Source: an uncultured Bacteroidota bacterium (lineage in GTDB: Bacteria > Bacteroidota > Bacteroidia > Flavobacteriales > Flavobacteriaceae). From it: 64,000 bases of DNA. Shown here one piece after another: positions 10,913 to 22,700 of the stretch (its first letter is position 1; each line of letters starts with the position of its first letter). A model generated the notes under the pieces. The model ran no database searches. It saw only the letters and a program-made list of their open reading frames with translations, and was not told where the DNA came from. The translations under genes were made by a program, and so were the position numbers. The DNA lies in the NCBI GenBank assembly GCA_902515395.1, contig CABXUL010000001.1:51494-115493 (forward strand), written 5' to 3'.

Positions 10913-12685
10913 TTAGATACGCTTAAATAGCATCAGCCTGAAATCCATAAGTGATTCCCCATTTTTTTTAATGGCCTTTAAGCTCAAAGTTCCTAGTCCT
11001 TTTTCGAGATTAATTACACCAATATTTAATGGTTTAAAATCTTTCACATATGATTCTGTTCTTAGACTACGATCTTCTATAGCTCCATATTCTTTAGGGT
11101 TATGTTCTTCCGATATTTTACCTAAAATACTATTACTTCCAAAGCTGACTTCAAATTCAGAGCCAATTGCATCTCTCATACAGGTATAGTAAATTATTAC
11201 TTCAAAGCTTCCCGCCATAGCTACTTCTACTTCCCAAGTTATTTTATCCTCTATATTAATCCAATTGGTGAAGTATGTACAGTTGGGGTGTCTATTTGAG
11301 CGTATAATAGCGCCGTGAGCTTTCCCATCTCTAGCTGGAATTTGTGTAGTCTGAACACTGTGATGACCAATAAAAAAAGGCCTAATATCTTTTTTTGGCA
11401 GTTCAACTAAAACCTCTTTTTTCCATTGTTTTTTTGCTTGAAAAAGCTTTTCCAAAACATCTGTTTGTTTTTCACTGATATCTGTAGTTTGATTTGGATC
11501 ATTCAACATGTCGAATAACTTATTATCCTTGTCCAATCGATAATTTTGACTTCTCACACTAAACCGACCTTTCCAATAGTTATATATTATACGATCTTCC
11601 CAGTTTACAGTTTTATTTAATATCAATGGCTTTAGACTAATTCCATCAAGAGGTTTTTTGGATTTTACTTTAATCCCAGCTAAATCTTTTAGGGTAGGTA
11701 ATAGGTCAATCACGCTAGTAATTTTTTTGATGATCTTACCTTGTGGAATTTTCCCTTTCCAATTCATAATTAGAGGGGATCTAACACCACCTTCATCAGT
11801 AGTTCCTTTTATACCTTTCATCTCATCATTCCAACGTTTACCATTAGGGCCATTGTCAGATAGGTAAATCACAATTGTATTTTTAGATAAACCTTGTCTT
11901 TCGACTTCTTCTAAAATCCGGCCAACATTCCAGTCAATATTTTCACACATCGCAAGCGCAGCCCTAGTGTGGTCAATTTGATGTTGTGTTTTGAAGGGCC
12001 CATTACTTCCAATTTGACTTAATGTTTTATTTTTAAACTTTTCCCAAAAAACATCGGGAACTTGCATTGGGCTATGCGGAGTATTAAGGGGTAAGTATAG
12101 GAAAAATGGATTGGCTTTATTTTTTTTAATGAAATCAATTCCATGGTTTGTAAGGTCATCAATTATAAAACCTTCTCCTTTAACTAAATTACCATTGTGC
12201 TCCAACACAGGATTATAATAATTCCCCCAATGTCCTGAACAAAAGCCATAGTAGTCGTCAAAACCCCTGCTGTTTGGATGGTAAGGGGCTTGCATACCGT
12301 TGTGCCATTTACCATATGCTGCAGTGCTATAGCCAGCCTTTTTAAAAACCTGAGCAATAGTTTGTTCGTCAATGTCAAGTCTCTCACCTCCTGTGCTCGT
12401 ACTATATACTCCTCCTCTAACATGATAACGACCAGTCAATAACTCTGCCCTTGTTGGAGAGCAAACAGGACTAACAAAAAAACGATCAAATTGAACTCCA
12501 GTTCTTCCTAATTTGTCAATATTTGGTGTTGAGAGATCAAGATTTCCTTTAATGCTTAAATCTCCCCATCCTTGATCATCAGTAAGTATAATAATAACAT
12601 TAGGAGGGTTCTCTTTTTGATATTTGCATCCAAGACAAATTATAATTAGTAGGGCTCCAAAAGTATTAATTAGATTAAATTTCAT
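10913..12685 (-). CDS. Sulfatase with C-terminal beta-sandwich-like extension
   Basis: IILTDDQGWGDLSIKGN, CSPTRAELLTGRYHVRGGV, YGKWHNG, LSDNGPNG; ~130-aa extension after the sulfatase core. Confidence 0.92.
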   Translation of the reverse strand: MKFNLINTFGALLIIICLGCKYQKENPPNVIIILTDDQGWGDLSIKGNLDLSTPNIDKLGRTGVQFDRFFVSPVCSPTRAELLTGRYHVRGGVYSTSTGGERLDIDEQTIAQVFKKAGYSTAAYGKWHNGMQAPYHPNSRGFDDYYGFCSGHWGNYYNPVLEHNGNLVKGEGFIIDDLTNHGIDFIKKNKANPFFLYLPLNTPHSPMQVPDVFWEKFKNKTLSQIGSNGPFKTQHQIDHTRAALAMCENIDWNVGRILEEVERQGLSKNTIVIYLSDNGPNGKRWNDEMKGIKGTTDEGGVRSPLIMNWKGKIPQGKIIKKITSVIDLLPTLKDLAGIKVKSKKPLDGISLKPLILNKTVNWEDRIIYNYWKGRFSVRSQNYRLDKDNKLFDMLNDPNQTTDISEKQTDVLEKLFQAKKQWKKEVLVELPKKDIRPFFIGHHSVQTTQIPARDGKAHGAIIRSNRHPNCTYFTNWINIEDKITWEVEVAMAGSFEVIIYYTCMRDAIGSEFEVSFGSNSILGKISEEHNPKEYGAIEDRSLRTESYVKDFKPLNIGVINLEKGLGTLSLKAIKKNGESLMDFRLMLFKRI

Positions 12686-13069
12686 TGATTTCTCATTTTA
12701 TAAAAGTCCATGTAAATTAAATAAAATTTTTTTTGTCATTTCGTAAATTAATTTCATTAAAAATTAATTAGCTATTGAGTAGGAGATGTCATTTTAAATT
12801 ATGTTATGAATTCAATCTTCAAAAAAAATAGGAAATAATTGATACTTAAAACCAAAATGATTTTTTTCATTTTCTTTTTAAACTAATAATAATTGAATTT
12901 ATAGTAAAAGTGTGAAACTTATTTTAATGAAGTTTTTTTAATTTTAAGGAAAATTTAATTCGGATTTACTTTTTTGAGTCCTTTATTTTTTGTTGCTTAT
13001 AACTTTAGTCTTTACAAGGTTCAGAAAACAATCCAAATATTCCATATTTTTTAATAAAAATTAATAATA

Positions 13070-13417
13070 ATGAAAAATGTATTGCTCTTATTAATAACAT
13101 TTACCTCTTTATTTTCTTATTCACAAGAATGGATAATTATTGATATCTTGGAACAATCCAAAAAACAGCTTATTTATAAGATTGATGATGGTAAGGAGGT
13201 TATAAAAAAAAATATTAAAAATCCTTCAATTGTAAAATTGATTAAAGAATATCAGAATCAAGGATTTAAGCTTGAGGCTGTTACCCAAGGAATAGAGTTA
13301 GACCTTAATGGAAACCTTCCTTTAATGAATAGTCCCAATAATAATTTTGGCATAACTAATTTGACACTTTTCAATAATAACAGAGTGATGTTGTGGTTTG
13401 AAAAAGAAGAAAATTAG
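13070..13417 (+). CDS. Hypothetical secreted protein
   Basis: N-terminal signal peptide (MKNVLLLLITFTSLFSYSQ); no family recognised. Confidence 0.5.
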   Translation: MKNVLLLLITFTSLFSYSQEWIIIDILEQSKKQLIYKIDDGKEVIKKNIKNPSIVKLIKEYQNQGFKLEAVTQGIELDLNGNLPLMNSPNNNFGITNLTLFNNNRVMLWFEKEEN

Positions 13418-13614
13418 AACTGTTAATTTGACAAATTTTTAGTTTCTGTTCAATGAAAAATCATTTTATTATTGAGCTGAAAACTAAAAAATTCAATTTT
13501 CAATGTTGAGTCAGAGTAAATTTTTCTGATCAAAACTTGTGAAGTTTTACTAATTTTATTTTTAATTGCAATGATTTTAATTTACTTGTGCCATCTTAAT
13601 TATTTAAAGCAGTA

Positions 13615-14592
13615 TTGATGAAGGATGTAATAATTATTGGCGCCGGGCCAATTGGACTTGCTTGTGGAATTGAGGCCAAAAAAAATTGCTTGGATTATTT
13701 AATTTTTGATAAAGGATGCTTGGTTAACTCTCTTTATAATTATCCAATGAATATGACATTTTTTTCAACTTCTGACAAGTTGGAAATTGGTGAGGTTCCT
13801 TTTATCTCTCACAATCCAAAACCCACCCGAGCTGAAGCTCTTGAGTATTACAGAAGGGTATCAAGCCACTGGGAATTGTCTCTTAAATTATATGAGGAAA
13901 TAAAGCTAATTGAGAAAGTTGACAACGGTTATGAGTTGAAAACAACGAAAGGTATCTATAAGACAAAAAAAATTGTATTATCTACAGGCTTTTATGATAT
14001 TCCCTATTTATTAGAAGTTCCAGGTGAGAATCTGGATAAGGTATTGCACTACTATAAAGAACCTCATACTTTTTTTGGAATGAATGTAGCAGTGGTAGGG
14101 TCAGCAAATTCTGCAGTTGATGTAGCATTGGAATTATACCGAAAAGGAGCTAAAAGCGTTACGATGATTATCAGAGAGGAGGAAATAGGGCAAAATGTAA
14201 AATATTGGGCACGCCCCGATATTAATAATAGAATTAAAGAGGGAAGTATTAGAGCATTTTTTAATGCTGATGTAAAGGAAATTACAGAGGATAAAATAAG
14301 ATTCGAAACTCCCGATAAGGAGATCATTATTGAAAATGATTTTGTACTAGCTATGACGGGATACAAACCTAATTTTGAACTATTAGAATCTCTAGAGATC
14401 GAATTTCAAGAAGATGAATATAAAACTCCAGTTTACAATTCAACCACGATGCAATCTAATCAAGTGGGGGTATACCTTGCAGGGGTTGTTTGTGGTGGGC
14501 TTAAAACTAATAAATGGTTTATTGAAAACTCTCGTGTACACGCGAATATCATAATGGATCATGTTAAAGAACAAACCAGAAAAATCTCTTGA
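13615..14592 (+). CDS. ypdA: YpdA-like FAD/NAD(P)-dependent putative bacillithiol disulfide reductase
   Basis: DVIIIGAGPIGLACGIEAK, NMTFFSTSDKLEIGEVPF, VAVVGSANSAVDVALELYRKGA, LAMTGYKPNFELL. Confidence 0.85.
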   Translation: MMKDVIIIGAGPIGLACGIEAKKNCLDYLIFDKGCLVNSLYNYPMNMTFFSTSDKLEIGEVPFISHNPKPTRAEALEYYRRVSSHWELSLKLYEEIKLIEKVDNGYELKTTKGIYKTKKIVLSTGFYDIPYLLEVPGENLDKVLHYYKEPHTFFGMNVAVVGSANSAVDVALELYRKGAKSVTMIIREEEIGQNVKYWARPDINNRIKEGSIRAFFNADVKEITEDKIRFETPDKEIIIENDFVLAMTGYKPNFELLESLEIEFQEDEYKTPVYNSTTMQSNQVGVYLAGVVCGGLKTNKWFIENSRVHANIIMDHVKEQTRKIS

Positions 14593-14623
14593 TTAACTTA
14601 TATCGAGATATTATAAAAATAAT

Positions 14624-14887
14624 TTAATTCCGTAAGGGCTCAAAGGAGTGCATTTCATCATTTTTAATATTCATTTTTTTGGACAACTCAACCAAAAAAT
14701 CGGAACTCATTAAATTCTGCATACCAGCCATATCAACGTTATATAACATTACAATACAATTTTGATCATCTATTTTTCCAACTGTGGTTCTTGACTCGTC
14801 ACAAACACTAGCCCTTTCAGCATGATTATCAAATGAAGCCCTCCACTCATCGTAATTATTAAAAGATACTTTTATAACTAAATTCAT
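14624..14887 (-). CDS. Small hypothetical protein (DUF3764-like)
   Basis: 87 aa, VSFNNYDEWRASFDNHAERA; family call tentative. Confidence 0.5.
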   Translation of the reverse strand: MNLVIKVSFNNYDEWRASFDNHAERASVCDESRTTVGKIDDQNCIVMLYNVDMAGMQNLMSSDFLVELSKKMNIKNDEMHSFEPLRN

Positions 14888-14961
14888 ATTTATATTTTTT
14901 TAAATCAATATATTGTTGTTAAATAATTGTCAATATATAAATTTAAAAATCCAAAAAAAAA

Positions 14962-16314
14962 ATGAGTAAATGTAATAGAAGGAATTTTATAAGAAAATCT
15001 GCACTTGGAGGTCTAGGTTTAGCCAGTGTTTCTTCAATGGGAATGAGTGCCCAAAGTTATAATAATATTATTGGCTCAAATGATAGATTATATGTAGCTA
15101 TTGCTGGTTTGGGTCGTAGATTAGGAGCATATTATTCTCCTATTGCACGTAAAGAAAGTAATGTAAAACTAGCTTACTTATGCGATGCAAAACAAAGTCA
15201 AATAAATAGGGCGGCCAATAGGTTTCAAAAATATATAAGCTATAATCCTAAACTAGAGCAGGATATTTTTAAGGTTTTAGACGATAACAAGGTAGATGTT
15301 ATGATTAATGCAATGCCCGACCATTGGCATACCCCAGGAGCAATTATGGCTATGAAATCTGGCATGCATGTCTATGTTGAAAAGCCAAGTAGCTGTTCAA
15401 TGGAGGAGAATGAACTACTTGTGAAAGCAGCTAATAAATATGGCAAAGTGGTTCAGATGGGAAATCAACAACGCTCATCTATTCATACCCAGAAAGTTAT
15501 AAAAAAAATACATGATGGTGTAATAGGGAAGGCTTATAAAGCTATTGCATTTTACAGTAATGGAAGGGGACAGGTTCCGCCTCAGAAAAAGTCTACCGTT
15601 CCGGAGGGATTAGATTGGAATTTATGGCAAGGTCCGGCCGTTCATAGGGAATATACTTCTGAGACATGGGACTACAATTGGCATTGGTACGGCTGGAACT
15701 ATGGAACAGCTGAAATGGGTAATAATGCTACCCATGAATTAGATATAGCTCGTTGGGCACTGAATGTAAATTTACCTCAAATGGTAGAGGTTGAATCTGC
15801 GAAAAGGCATTTTATCAATGATGGATGGGAAATGTATGACACTATGCTTGCTAGATTTTCCTTTGAAGATGATAAAGTTATTGAATGGGATGGTAAAAGT
15901 AGAAATGCCTACAATACATATGGAAAAGCTAGGGGAACTGTTATTTTTGGAGCTGAGGGAACCGTATTTGTTGATCGATCACATTATAAGCTTTTTGATA
16001 GAAATGGTAAGCTGGTAGAAGAAGTTAGTAGTGGAGGTAAAGAAGCCGGCGTTGCTTTGGGTGGCGGAGGCGATATGTCTACCCTTCATCTTATGAATTT
16101 TTTTGATACAATTAGGGGTAAGTCGTCCTCCAACGCACCTATAGTAGATGCTAATATTTCTATGGCAATGGTTCACTATGCAAATGTTTCTTCAAGGATA
16201 AAACAGAATTTTGAAGTGGACCATATCAATGGTACTATGTTTAATCGTGAGGCGATGAAATATTGGGGAAAACCATATGAAGAGTCTTGGAAAAAAATGT
16301 TTTTGTACCTATAA
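14962..16314 (+). CDS. Gfo/Idh/MocA family oxidoreductase with Tat-like leader
   Basis: RRNFIRKSALGGLGLASV leader; VAIAGLGRR; MPDHWHTPGAIMAMKSGMHVYVEKPSS. Confidence 0.9.
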   Translation: MSKCNRRNFIRKSALGGLGLASVSSMGMSAQSYNNIIGSNDRLYVAIAGLGRRLGAYYSPIARKESNVKLAYLCDAKQSQINRAANRFQKYISYNPKLEQDIFKVLDDNKVDVMINAMPDHWHTPGAIMAMKSGMHVYVEKPSSCSMEENELLVKAANKYGKVVQMGNQQRSSIHTQKVIKKIHDGVIGKAYKAIAFYSNGRGQVPPQKKSTVPEGLDWNLWQGPAVHREYTSETWDYNWHWYGWNYGTAEMGNNATHELDIARWALNVNLPQMVEVESAKRHFINDGWEMYDTMLARFSFEDDKVIEWDGKSRNAYNTYGKARGTVIFGAEGTVFVDRSHYKLFDRNGKLVEEVSSGGKEAGVALGGGGDMSTLHLMNFFDTIRGKSSSNAPIVDANISMAMVHYANVSSRIKQNFEVDHINGTMFNREAMKYWGKPYEESWKKMFLYL

Positions 16315-16458
16315 TAATAGACTTAAACCAATTTAAATGGATTTTTAATTAAAATAATTTCTTCTAAGAGCCTCATTCTATCGTAAGATAAATATGTTAA
16401 GAAGGTGAGAAATTTAAAGATTTAATTCATAGAGGATAATCTTATTAAACCTTTATAA

Positions 16459-17934
16459 ATGATTAAAAGACTGATCTTAGTATTATTATTTTTTTCGTGT
16501 AATGAGAAGGAAATTTTTTTTGATCAAAGACCAAATATTCTTTTTATAATGCTTGATGATTTGGGCAAGGAGTGGATTAGTGGTTTTGGGGCTTCAGAAA
16601 TAAAAACTCCTGCCATAGATAAACTAATTTCAACTGGAATCTCATTTAAAAATGTTTATTCAATGCCCCAGTGTACTCCTACTCGGGTTACTTTATTAAC
16701 TGGTCAATATCCTTGGAGACATGGTTGGATAAATCATTTCGATGTTCCAAGATGGGGACATGGAGTTAGGTTTGATCCAAATTTAAACCCAAGCTTTCCT
16801 AAAATGCTTCGAAATGCAGGTTACTTAACTTGTGCAGCTGGTAAATGGCAAATAAATGACTTTAGACTTGAGCCAGATGCAATGGTAAAAGCTGGATTTG
16901 ATGAATATTGTATGTGGACCGGGGGTGAGGGAGGCAATATTAAATTGAGTGAGAATAGATACTGGAATCCATACATTCACACAAAATCTGGAAGTAAGGT
17001 TTATAAGAATAAATTTGGAGAGGATGTTTTTACGGATTTTATAATTGATTTTATGAAAAAAAATAAAGATAAGCCTATGATGATTTATTACCCTATGTGT
17101 TTACCCCATGGCCCTCTCACTTCAACTCCATTGGAACCTAATGCTCCTAAGTCAGAACAACATAAGTCCATGGTTAGGTATGCAGATCATATTTTAAATG
17201 TTTTGGTCAATGCACTAGATCAAATAGGAATAAGAGAAAATACCATAATAATTTGGACAACTGATAATGGGACTTCTGGAAGCATTATTGGAGATTTAAA
17301 TGGTCAAAGGGTAAGGGGAGGAAAGTCTATGCTTAGTGAAAATGGAGTTAATGCTCCTTTTATAATAAATGCACCAGGAATTGTTCCTGAAGGCATAACA
17401 AGCGATGCTTTGATAGATTTCAGTGATTTATTGCCAACCCTTTGCGATTTAGCTCAAACATCACCTGATAAAGAATATGAATATGATGGAATTTCTTTTG
17501 CACCGGAAATTTATGGATTAGAAAATAAATCCAGAAGAGATTGGATAATGGCATTAGGGTCAAATCCGGCTAAAATAGAAAATGGTAGAATAAAAAATGC
17601 TTTTGATTTTCGCGATCGTATAGTTCGAGATAAAAATTTTAAAGCTTATATAGATACACTGAATAAAATTTATGAGATTATAGAATTAAAATCAGATTTT
17701 TATGAGGAAAATAACCTTTTGAATAGTAAAAGGGAGGATGTCATTTCAGCAATCAAAAAATTTGAGTCTGTAATAAAAAAATATCCATCATTGGATGCAA
17801 GCCCAATGTATAATAAGTCTAAAAACTCTTTATTTGATATTGATAGTATCGAATTATTAAAGATGAGTAACAGGGGTAAGTTGAAACCCAATAAAACTAG
17901 TTCTCCTAGAGAAATGAAAAGTAAAAATTTATAA
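16459..17934 (+). CDS. Sulfatase (Cys-type)
   Basis: ILFIMLDDLGKEWISGFG, QCTPTRVTLLTGQYPWRHG, TTDNGTSG. Confidence 0.9.
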   Translation: MIKRLILVLLFFSCNEKEIFFDQRPNILFIMLDDLGKEWISGFGASEIKTPAIDKLISTGISFKNVYSMPQCTPTRVTLLTGQYPWRHGWINHFDVPRWGHGVRFDPNLNPSFPKMLRNAGYLTCAAGKWQINDFRLEPDAMVKAGFDEYCMWTGGEGGNIKLSENRYWNPYIHTKSGSKVYKNKFGEDVFTDFIIDFMKKNKDKPMMIYYPMCLPHGPLTSTPLEPNAPKSEQHKSMVRYADHILNVLVNALDQIGIRENTIIIWTTDNGTSGSIIGDLNGQRVRGGKSMLSENGVNAPFIINAPGIVPEGITSDALIDFSDLLPTLCDLAQTSPDKEYEYDGISFAPEIYGLENKSRRDWIMALGSNPAKIENGRIKNAFDFRDRIVRDKNFKAYIDTLNKIYEIIELKSDFYEENNLLNSKREDVISAIKKFESVIKKYPSLDASPMYNKSKNSLFDIDSIELLKMSNRGKLKPNKTSSPREMKSKNL

Positions 17935-18287
17935 ATGGGATTATTTTATATTTTAAAAAAGGCAATCAATATTAATTAGACTTTTTTTAAATAAAAATAG
18001 ATTTTAAACATATTAATCTTGTTAGAAGTGATAAGTAACAATTAATATGTCAGACTGGCAAATAATATATTACAAGCTTAGTTGGGTTTTTTTGTGACAG
18101 TTTCATCTACTCTTTTATGTGGTAGGTATAAATCAAGTTTAACAATTAATATAATTTTGCAAAATTTGATTAATAATTATGACATACAACTAAACTAAGT
18201 TTATTGATTTAATTGTTTTGGTTAGCCCCTCTGAATCGGGGATTTTTTTATTTTTTTAGATCAAACTCAAAGACCATGGGCATAAAA

Positions 18288-18319
18288 AAAAGGGTTTAGA
18301 TGTTTTCTAAACCCTTTTT
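18288..18319 (-). terminator. Hairpin terminator downstream of susD
   Basis: AAAGGGTTTAGA-tgttt-TCTAAACCCTTT flanked by A/T tracts. Confidence 0.75.
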
Positions 18320-18339
18320 AAAAATTTTGATATTAAGCT

Positions 18340-19788
18340 TTAATATCCAGGATTCTGAGATAGAATTGAAGGATCATTAACTTTTAAAATTTCAGCTTCA
18401 GGAATGCCAAAAAGTCTTTTTACAGAACTGTAGGGGTATGCAGGCGAAGCAAATGCTGATAGAACTGCCTCATCTTTTCCTGTTCTTAAAAGATCCCACC
18501 AACGATTACTCTCACCAGCAAATTCGAATCTCCTTTCATTAATTATAGCATCAAAAAAAGAAGACTGACTTGAAAGCTCAGCAGAAGATAAATTAGCTAA
18601 TCCAGCTCTAGTTCTAACTTCGTTTAATATACTAAATGCTTCAGCACTTGGGTAGCTTTCACTGTTTAATATTTCGGCGTAAAGCATTTTAACATCAGTA
18701 TACCTTACAATTGGAATATCAACCCCCCACTCTTGGAAGGTAGCTGGGCTATTGTTTTTAGCATATTTAATCCAGAAACGATCATCAGGAACAAACTCAC
18801 CATCTTCAGTTGAAGTCCATCCATTTTGGATTGTTAAATCTCTTCTTAGATCTCCTGCTTCATATGAAAACCATAAATCATCACTAACCATTTGTTTTCT
18901 AGTAACTCCATTTAGGGGGATTTCAGCAGCCATTTTAGGAACTTGCTGAGGTTGGGCATTTCCCATACCCGCAATGGTCTTGTCATATTGTATAGAAAAA
19001 ACAACATGAGGCCCATTATCATTTGATTCTTTAAAAATTTCAGCGTAATCTGATTGCATTGAAAATTTTCCACTATCAATTATAGATTTGAGATGAGGTT
19101 TAGCCGAGGCATAATTTCCTTGTTGCATATATGCTTTTGCAGCCATACCAAGAGCAGAGTAAATTGTTGGACGCCCCTTATCGTTTTGATTACTGCTAAG
19201 ACCAGATGATGGATTTGAAACTGCCTCAAATTCAGAAGTAACAAATGCATAAACTTCAGCTGATGCAGTTCTTCCAATTGTAAAACTTTCCTCTAGCCCA
19301 ACTGGATTTAAAACCAAGGGCACATCCCCAAAATGTCTTACTAACTCATAATACATAAGCGACCTTAAAAATCTAGCTTGTGCAAGATGACCAGCTTTTT
19401 GAGCATAATCTTCAACACCTTCAGACTTCTGTATAACTAAATTCACTCTATTTATTATGGAATAGCATGTGTTCCAAATATCTGTTGACACCTGAGAACC
19501 CGCATTTTCATTGTATTGGGAGATATTTAACTCCAAGTTATTTGCATATCCTTGAGTCTGAGAAGAATTATCTCCCCTCCATATCGCAGCTCTGATCATC
19601 ATGTTATCATAGAGCGGATTTAGGTCTGAATAGGCACCAGTTAATGCCTGATCTATTTGAATTGATGATTGATAGAAATTTCCAGTTGTCATCTGTGAAA
19701 TGGGAGCTAAATCCAAAAAATCATCATCACAACTTATAATTGCAATTGAAGTTATTAAGCTATAAAATAAAATTCTAATTTTTTTCAT
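18340..19788 (-). CDS. SusD/RagB family glycan-binding lipoprotein
   Basis: SIAIISCDDDFLDLAPISQMTTGNFYQS lipobox and SusD N-terminus; INERRFEFAGESNRWWDLLRTG. Confidence 0.95.
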   Translation of the reverse strand: MKKIRILFYSLITSIAIISCDDDFLDLAPISQMTTGNFYQSSIQIDQALTGAYSDLNPLYDNMMIRAAIWRGDNSSQTQGYANNLELNISQYNENAGSQVSTDIWNTCYSIINRVNLVIQKSEGVEDYAQKAGHLAQARFLRSLMYYELVRHFGDVPLVLNPVGLEESFTIGRTASAEVYAFVTSEFEAVSNPSSGLSSNQNDKGRPTIYSALGMAAKAYMQQGNYASAKPHLKSIIDSGKFSMQSDYAEIFKESNDNGPHVVFSIQYDKTIAGMGNAQPQQVPKMAAEIPLNGVTRKQMVSDDLWFSYEAGDLRRDLTIQNGWTSTEDGEFVPDDRFWIKYAKNNSPATFQEWGVDIPIVRYTDVKMLYAEILNSESYPSAEAFSILNEVRTRAGLANLSSAELSSQSSFFDAIINERRFEFAGESNRWWDLLRTGKDEAVLSAFASPAYPYSSVKRLFGIPEAEILKVNDPSILSQNPGY

Positions 19789-19799
19789 TTTTATATTTT

Positions 19800-22700
19800 T
19801 TAAAAAGTTGCTCTTAATCCGAATGTAACGACTCTGGATAATGGATACCCAGCATAATCAACTCCAGTGGTTAAAGTATTTTCAACTTCAGAGTTATTCG
19901 CCTCTGGATTACCTCCAGGATATTTAGTTGAATTTAAGACATTATCAGCCGACATGTATAGTCTAAGATTCTTCATGCCAATTTGATCAATTATTTCTTT
20001 ATCAAAAGTATAACCTATAGTGATGTTTTTTAGTCTTATATAATCTCCGTCATAGAGCCATCTATCAGTGAAGTCAGGCAGTCTACCTCCTTCTTCTTTA
20101 AAGTACGTTCCATTACCTGCAGTATATGCCTCACCAGTTGGAACTCCATTTGTAGAGGGAAGTCGACGAGCACCATTTGCCCATATTGACAATTGATTTC
20201 TACCTTGTTGACCTGCATCAGCATATCTACCAAAAAACCAATAAGCCTTAAAATCTAAAATAGCGGTTGTCAATATTCGGGCATCAAAATTTTTGTATCT
20301 GAATGTATTTGTAAAGCCAATAATATAGTCAGGAGTATTATTTCCAAGTTCGGTTCTATCTCCTATACCAATTGCTCCGTCACTATCAGTATCAGCAATT
20401 GCTGGGTTTCCAGGAACTGCATTTTTTATCAAGGGTCTATCTTCAGAGGGATTTGAAATATCAGATTCAGAATAAATACCATCTGTTTTGTACATGTAGT
20501 AACTATGAAGAGGCCTTCCCACCATAGTTCTGTGAGTTGGCTGATTTCTAGAGGTTCCTATAATTTGATCAATTCCATAGCCTAACTTGGTAACCTTATT
20601 CTCATTATTGGTAAAATTCAATGAACTTGACCAAAAGAAATCTTCTTTGTCAATATTATTGGTATTAAGCTCAAGCTCCCATCCCCAATTTTCAACTTCA
20701 CCTGAATTCAAAACACTTGCTTGAGTTAAACCAGTAACAGCAGGTAGCTCTACCTCTAGTAGAACATCTGAAGTAACATTTTTATAATAATCGAGTGATC
20801 CATAAATTTTGTTCCCAAAAAAACCAAAATCAATACCTAAGCCCTGAGTTGTTGTTGTCTCCCAACTTAGATCAGGATTACTTGCTGTCGAGGGAGCAAA
20901 ACCATAAGAAAGGGAATTGCCAAATGAATAATTGGATCCAGATAATTGGCCAAAAGAGGAATAAGCTCCAATTCTGTCATTTCCTGCTTGACCCCAGCTT
21001 GCTCTGATCTTTAATTGATTAATGTTTGGATTATCAATTATATCATTACTTAACCTCCATGCAACAGATGCTGCTGGAAAGACACCCCATTTATTATTTT
21101 CACCAAACTTTGAACTACCATCCCTCCGTATAGTAAAATTAACCAAATATTTATCATCGAAATTGTAAACAGCTCTTCCAAAATATGATTGTAATGAAGC
21201 CTCCATTTCATAATCGTCCCAATTTCTAAAAGCAGTAGCTGCATTAAATGTTTGAATATCGTCGCTTCCAAAATCCCAGGAATCAAGAAATGTGTATTCC
21301 CAGTCTTGTTCTTCAGCAGATGCACCGACTAAAAAATCTAGATTGTGAGATCCAATAGACAAATTATAAGTAGCTGTTAACTGATATAGGAATTTATTAT
21401 CATTTCTGTGTTCATTTCTTGCCTCTCTTCTGGCTTTTTTATTAACCCACATTGGTTTAAACCAGTCATAAGTAAAATCCTCAATGTCAAAACCAAACTG
21501 ACCTTTTATGTCAAGACCCTCTATTGGTTGAATTGAAATGTAGGATGTAACTAGTGATCTTTTTCTTTTTCCAAAATCCTTTATGTTTAACATTTGAAGA
21601 ACAGGATTTGGATTATCAATTAATCCTAAAGGATGATTTCTATGATTGAAATCTACTGGGATAGTTGGATCAGCAACTATAGCTCGCATGTAAGCACCCT
21701 CTTTCCTCTCAGCCTCTCTCCTACCATTCTCTCTAGAAACAGTGGTAGACAGACTAAGCCCAGCAGAAACAATATCATTGATATTGTAATTTCCATTTGC
21801 TCTGAAAGAGAACCTTTCATATTTAGTGTTCACTACAAGCCCATCGGTCGCATTATAATTACTAGATATCATAAAATTTCCACCTTCAACTCCTTTAAAA
21901 ATTGATACTTGGTAATTTCTTCTGATAGCTTGTTGAGTTATTGCCTCTTGCCAATTTGTGTCTGCAATATCATCTGGATTAGTATACCACCACCTTCTAG
22001 GGTGATATTTATTAGATCTCTCCCCTATAGTTGTACCATCATAAACCCCTCCATTATCATTAATGTATCGAAGAGTTTGTCCCCATTCACGATATTCTAT
22101 ATATTCAGGACCGCTAAGCATATCAAGGGCATTTCCTGGAGCAATTGCTTCCATTCCAGTGTAAACATCTAAATCAATTTTAGTCTCCCCTGTTTTAGCT
22201 TGTTTTGTTTTGATTATAACTACACCACCTGCAGCTCTTGCACCATAAATTGCTCCAGCAGATGCATCTTTTAATACATCAATTGATTCAACATCTCCAA
22301 TATTAATGTCTCTCATACTTTCAACAGGCATTCCGTCGATAATGTATAATGGATTTGAACCACTTGTTATACTATTTGTACCGCGAACTTTTATGTTAAA
22401 TTCGGCTCCAGGTAAACCTGAGGATTGCTGAGCATAAACTCCAGCTAACTGACCTGAAAAAGCCTCTCCCAAAGTCATAATAGGCCTATCTACTAGACTC
22501 TCGGTATTTAATTTAGAAACAGAGTTTGTTAGGTTAGCTCTTTTAGTTGTTCCATATCCGGTTAAAACTACTTCGTCAAGCTCATCAGATCCCATTTGTA
22601 GAGAAAGATTAAACGATTCAGCATTACCGACTTCAATTTCCTTATCAATGAAACCTACAAAAGAAAAAGTAAGAATATCTGTATCAGATGCATTAATAGA

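Noticed and set aside
19080-22172. Several 60-90-aa ORFs opposite or within susC/susD
   Set aside because: Composition matches frame shadows of the SusCD genes; no independent start or RBS evidence.
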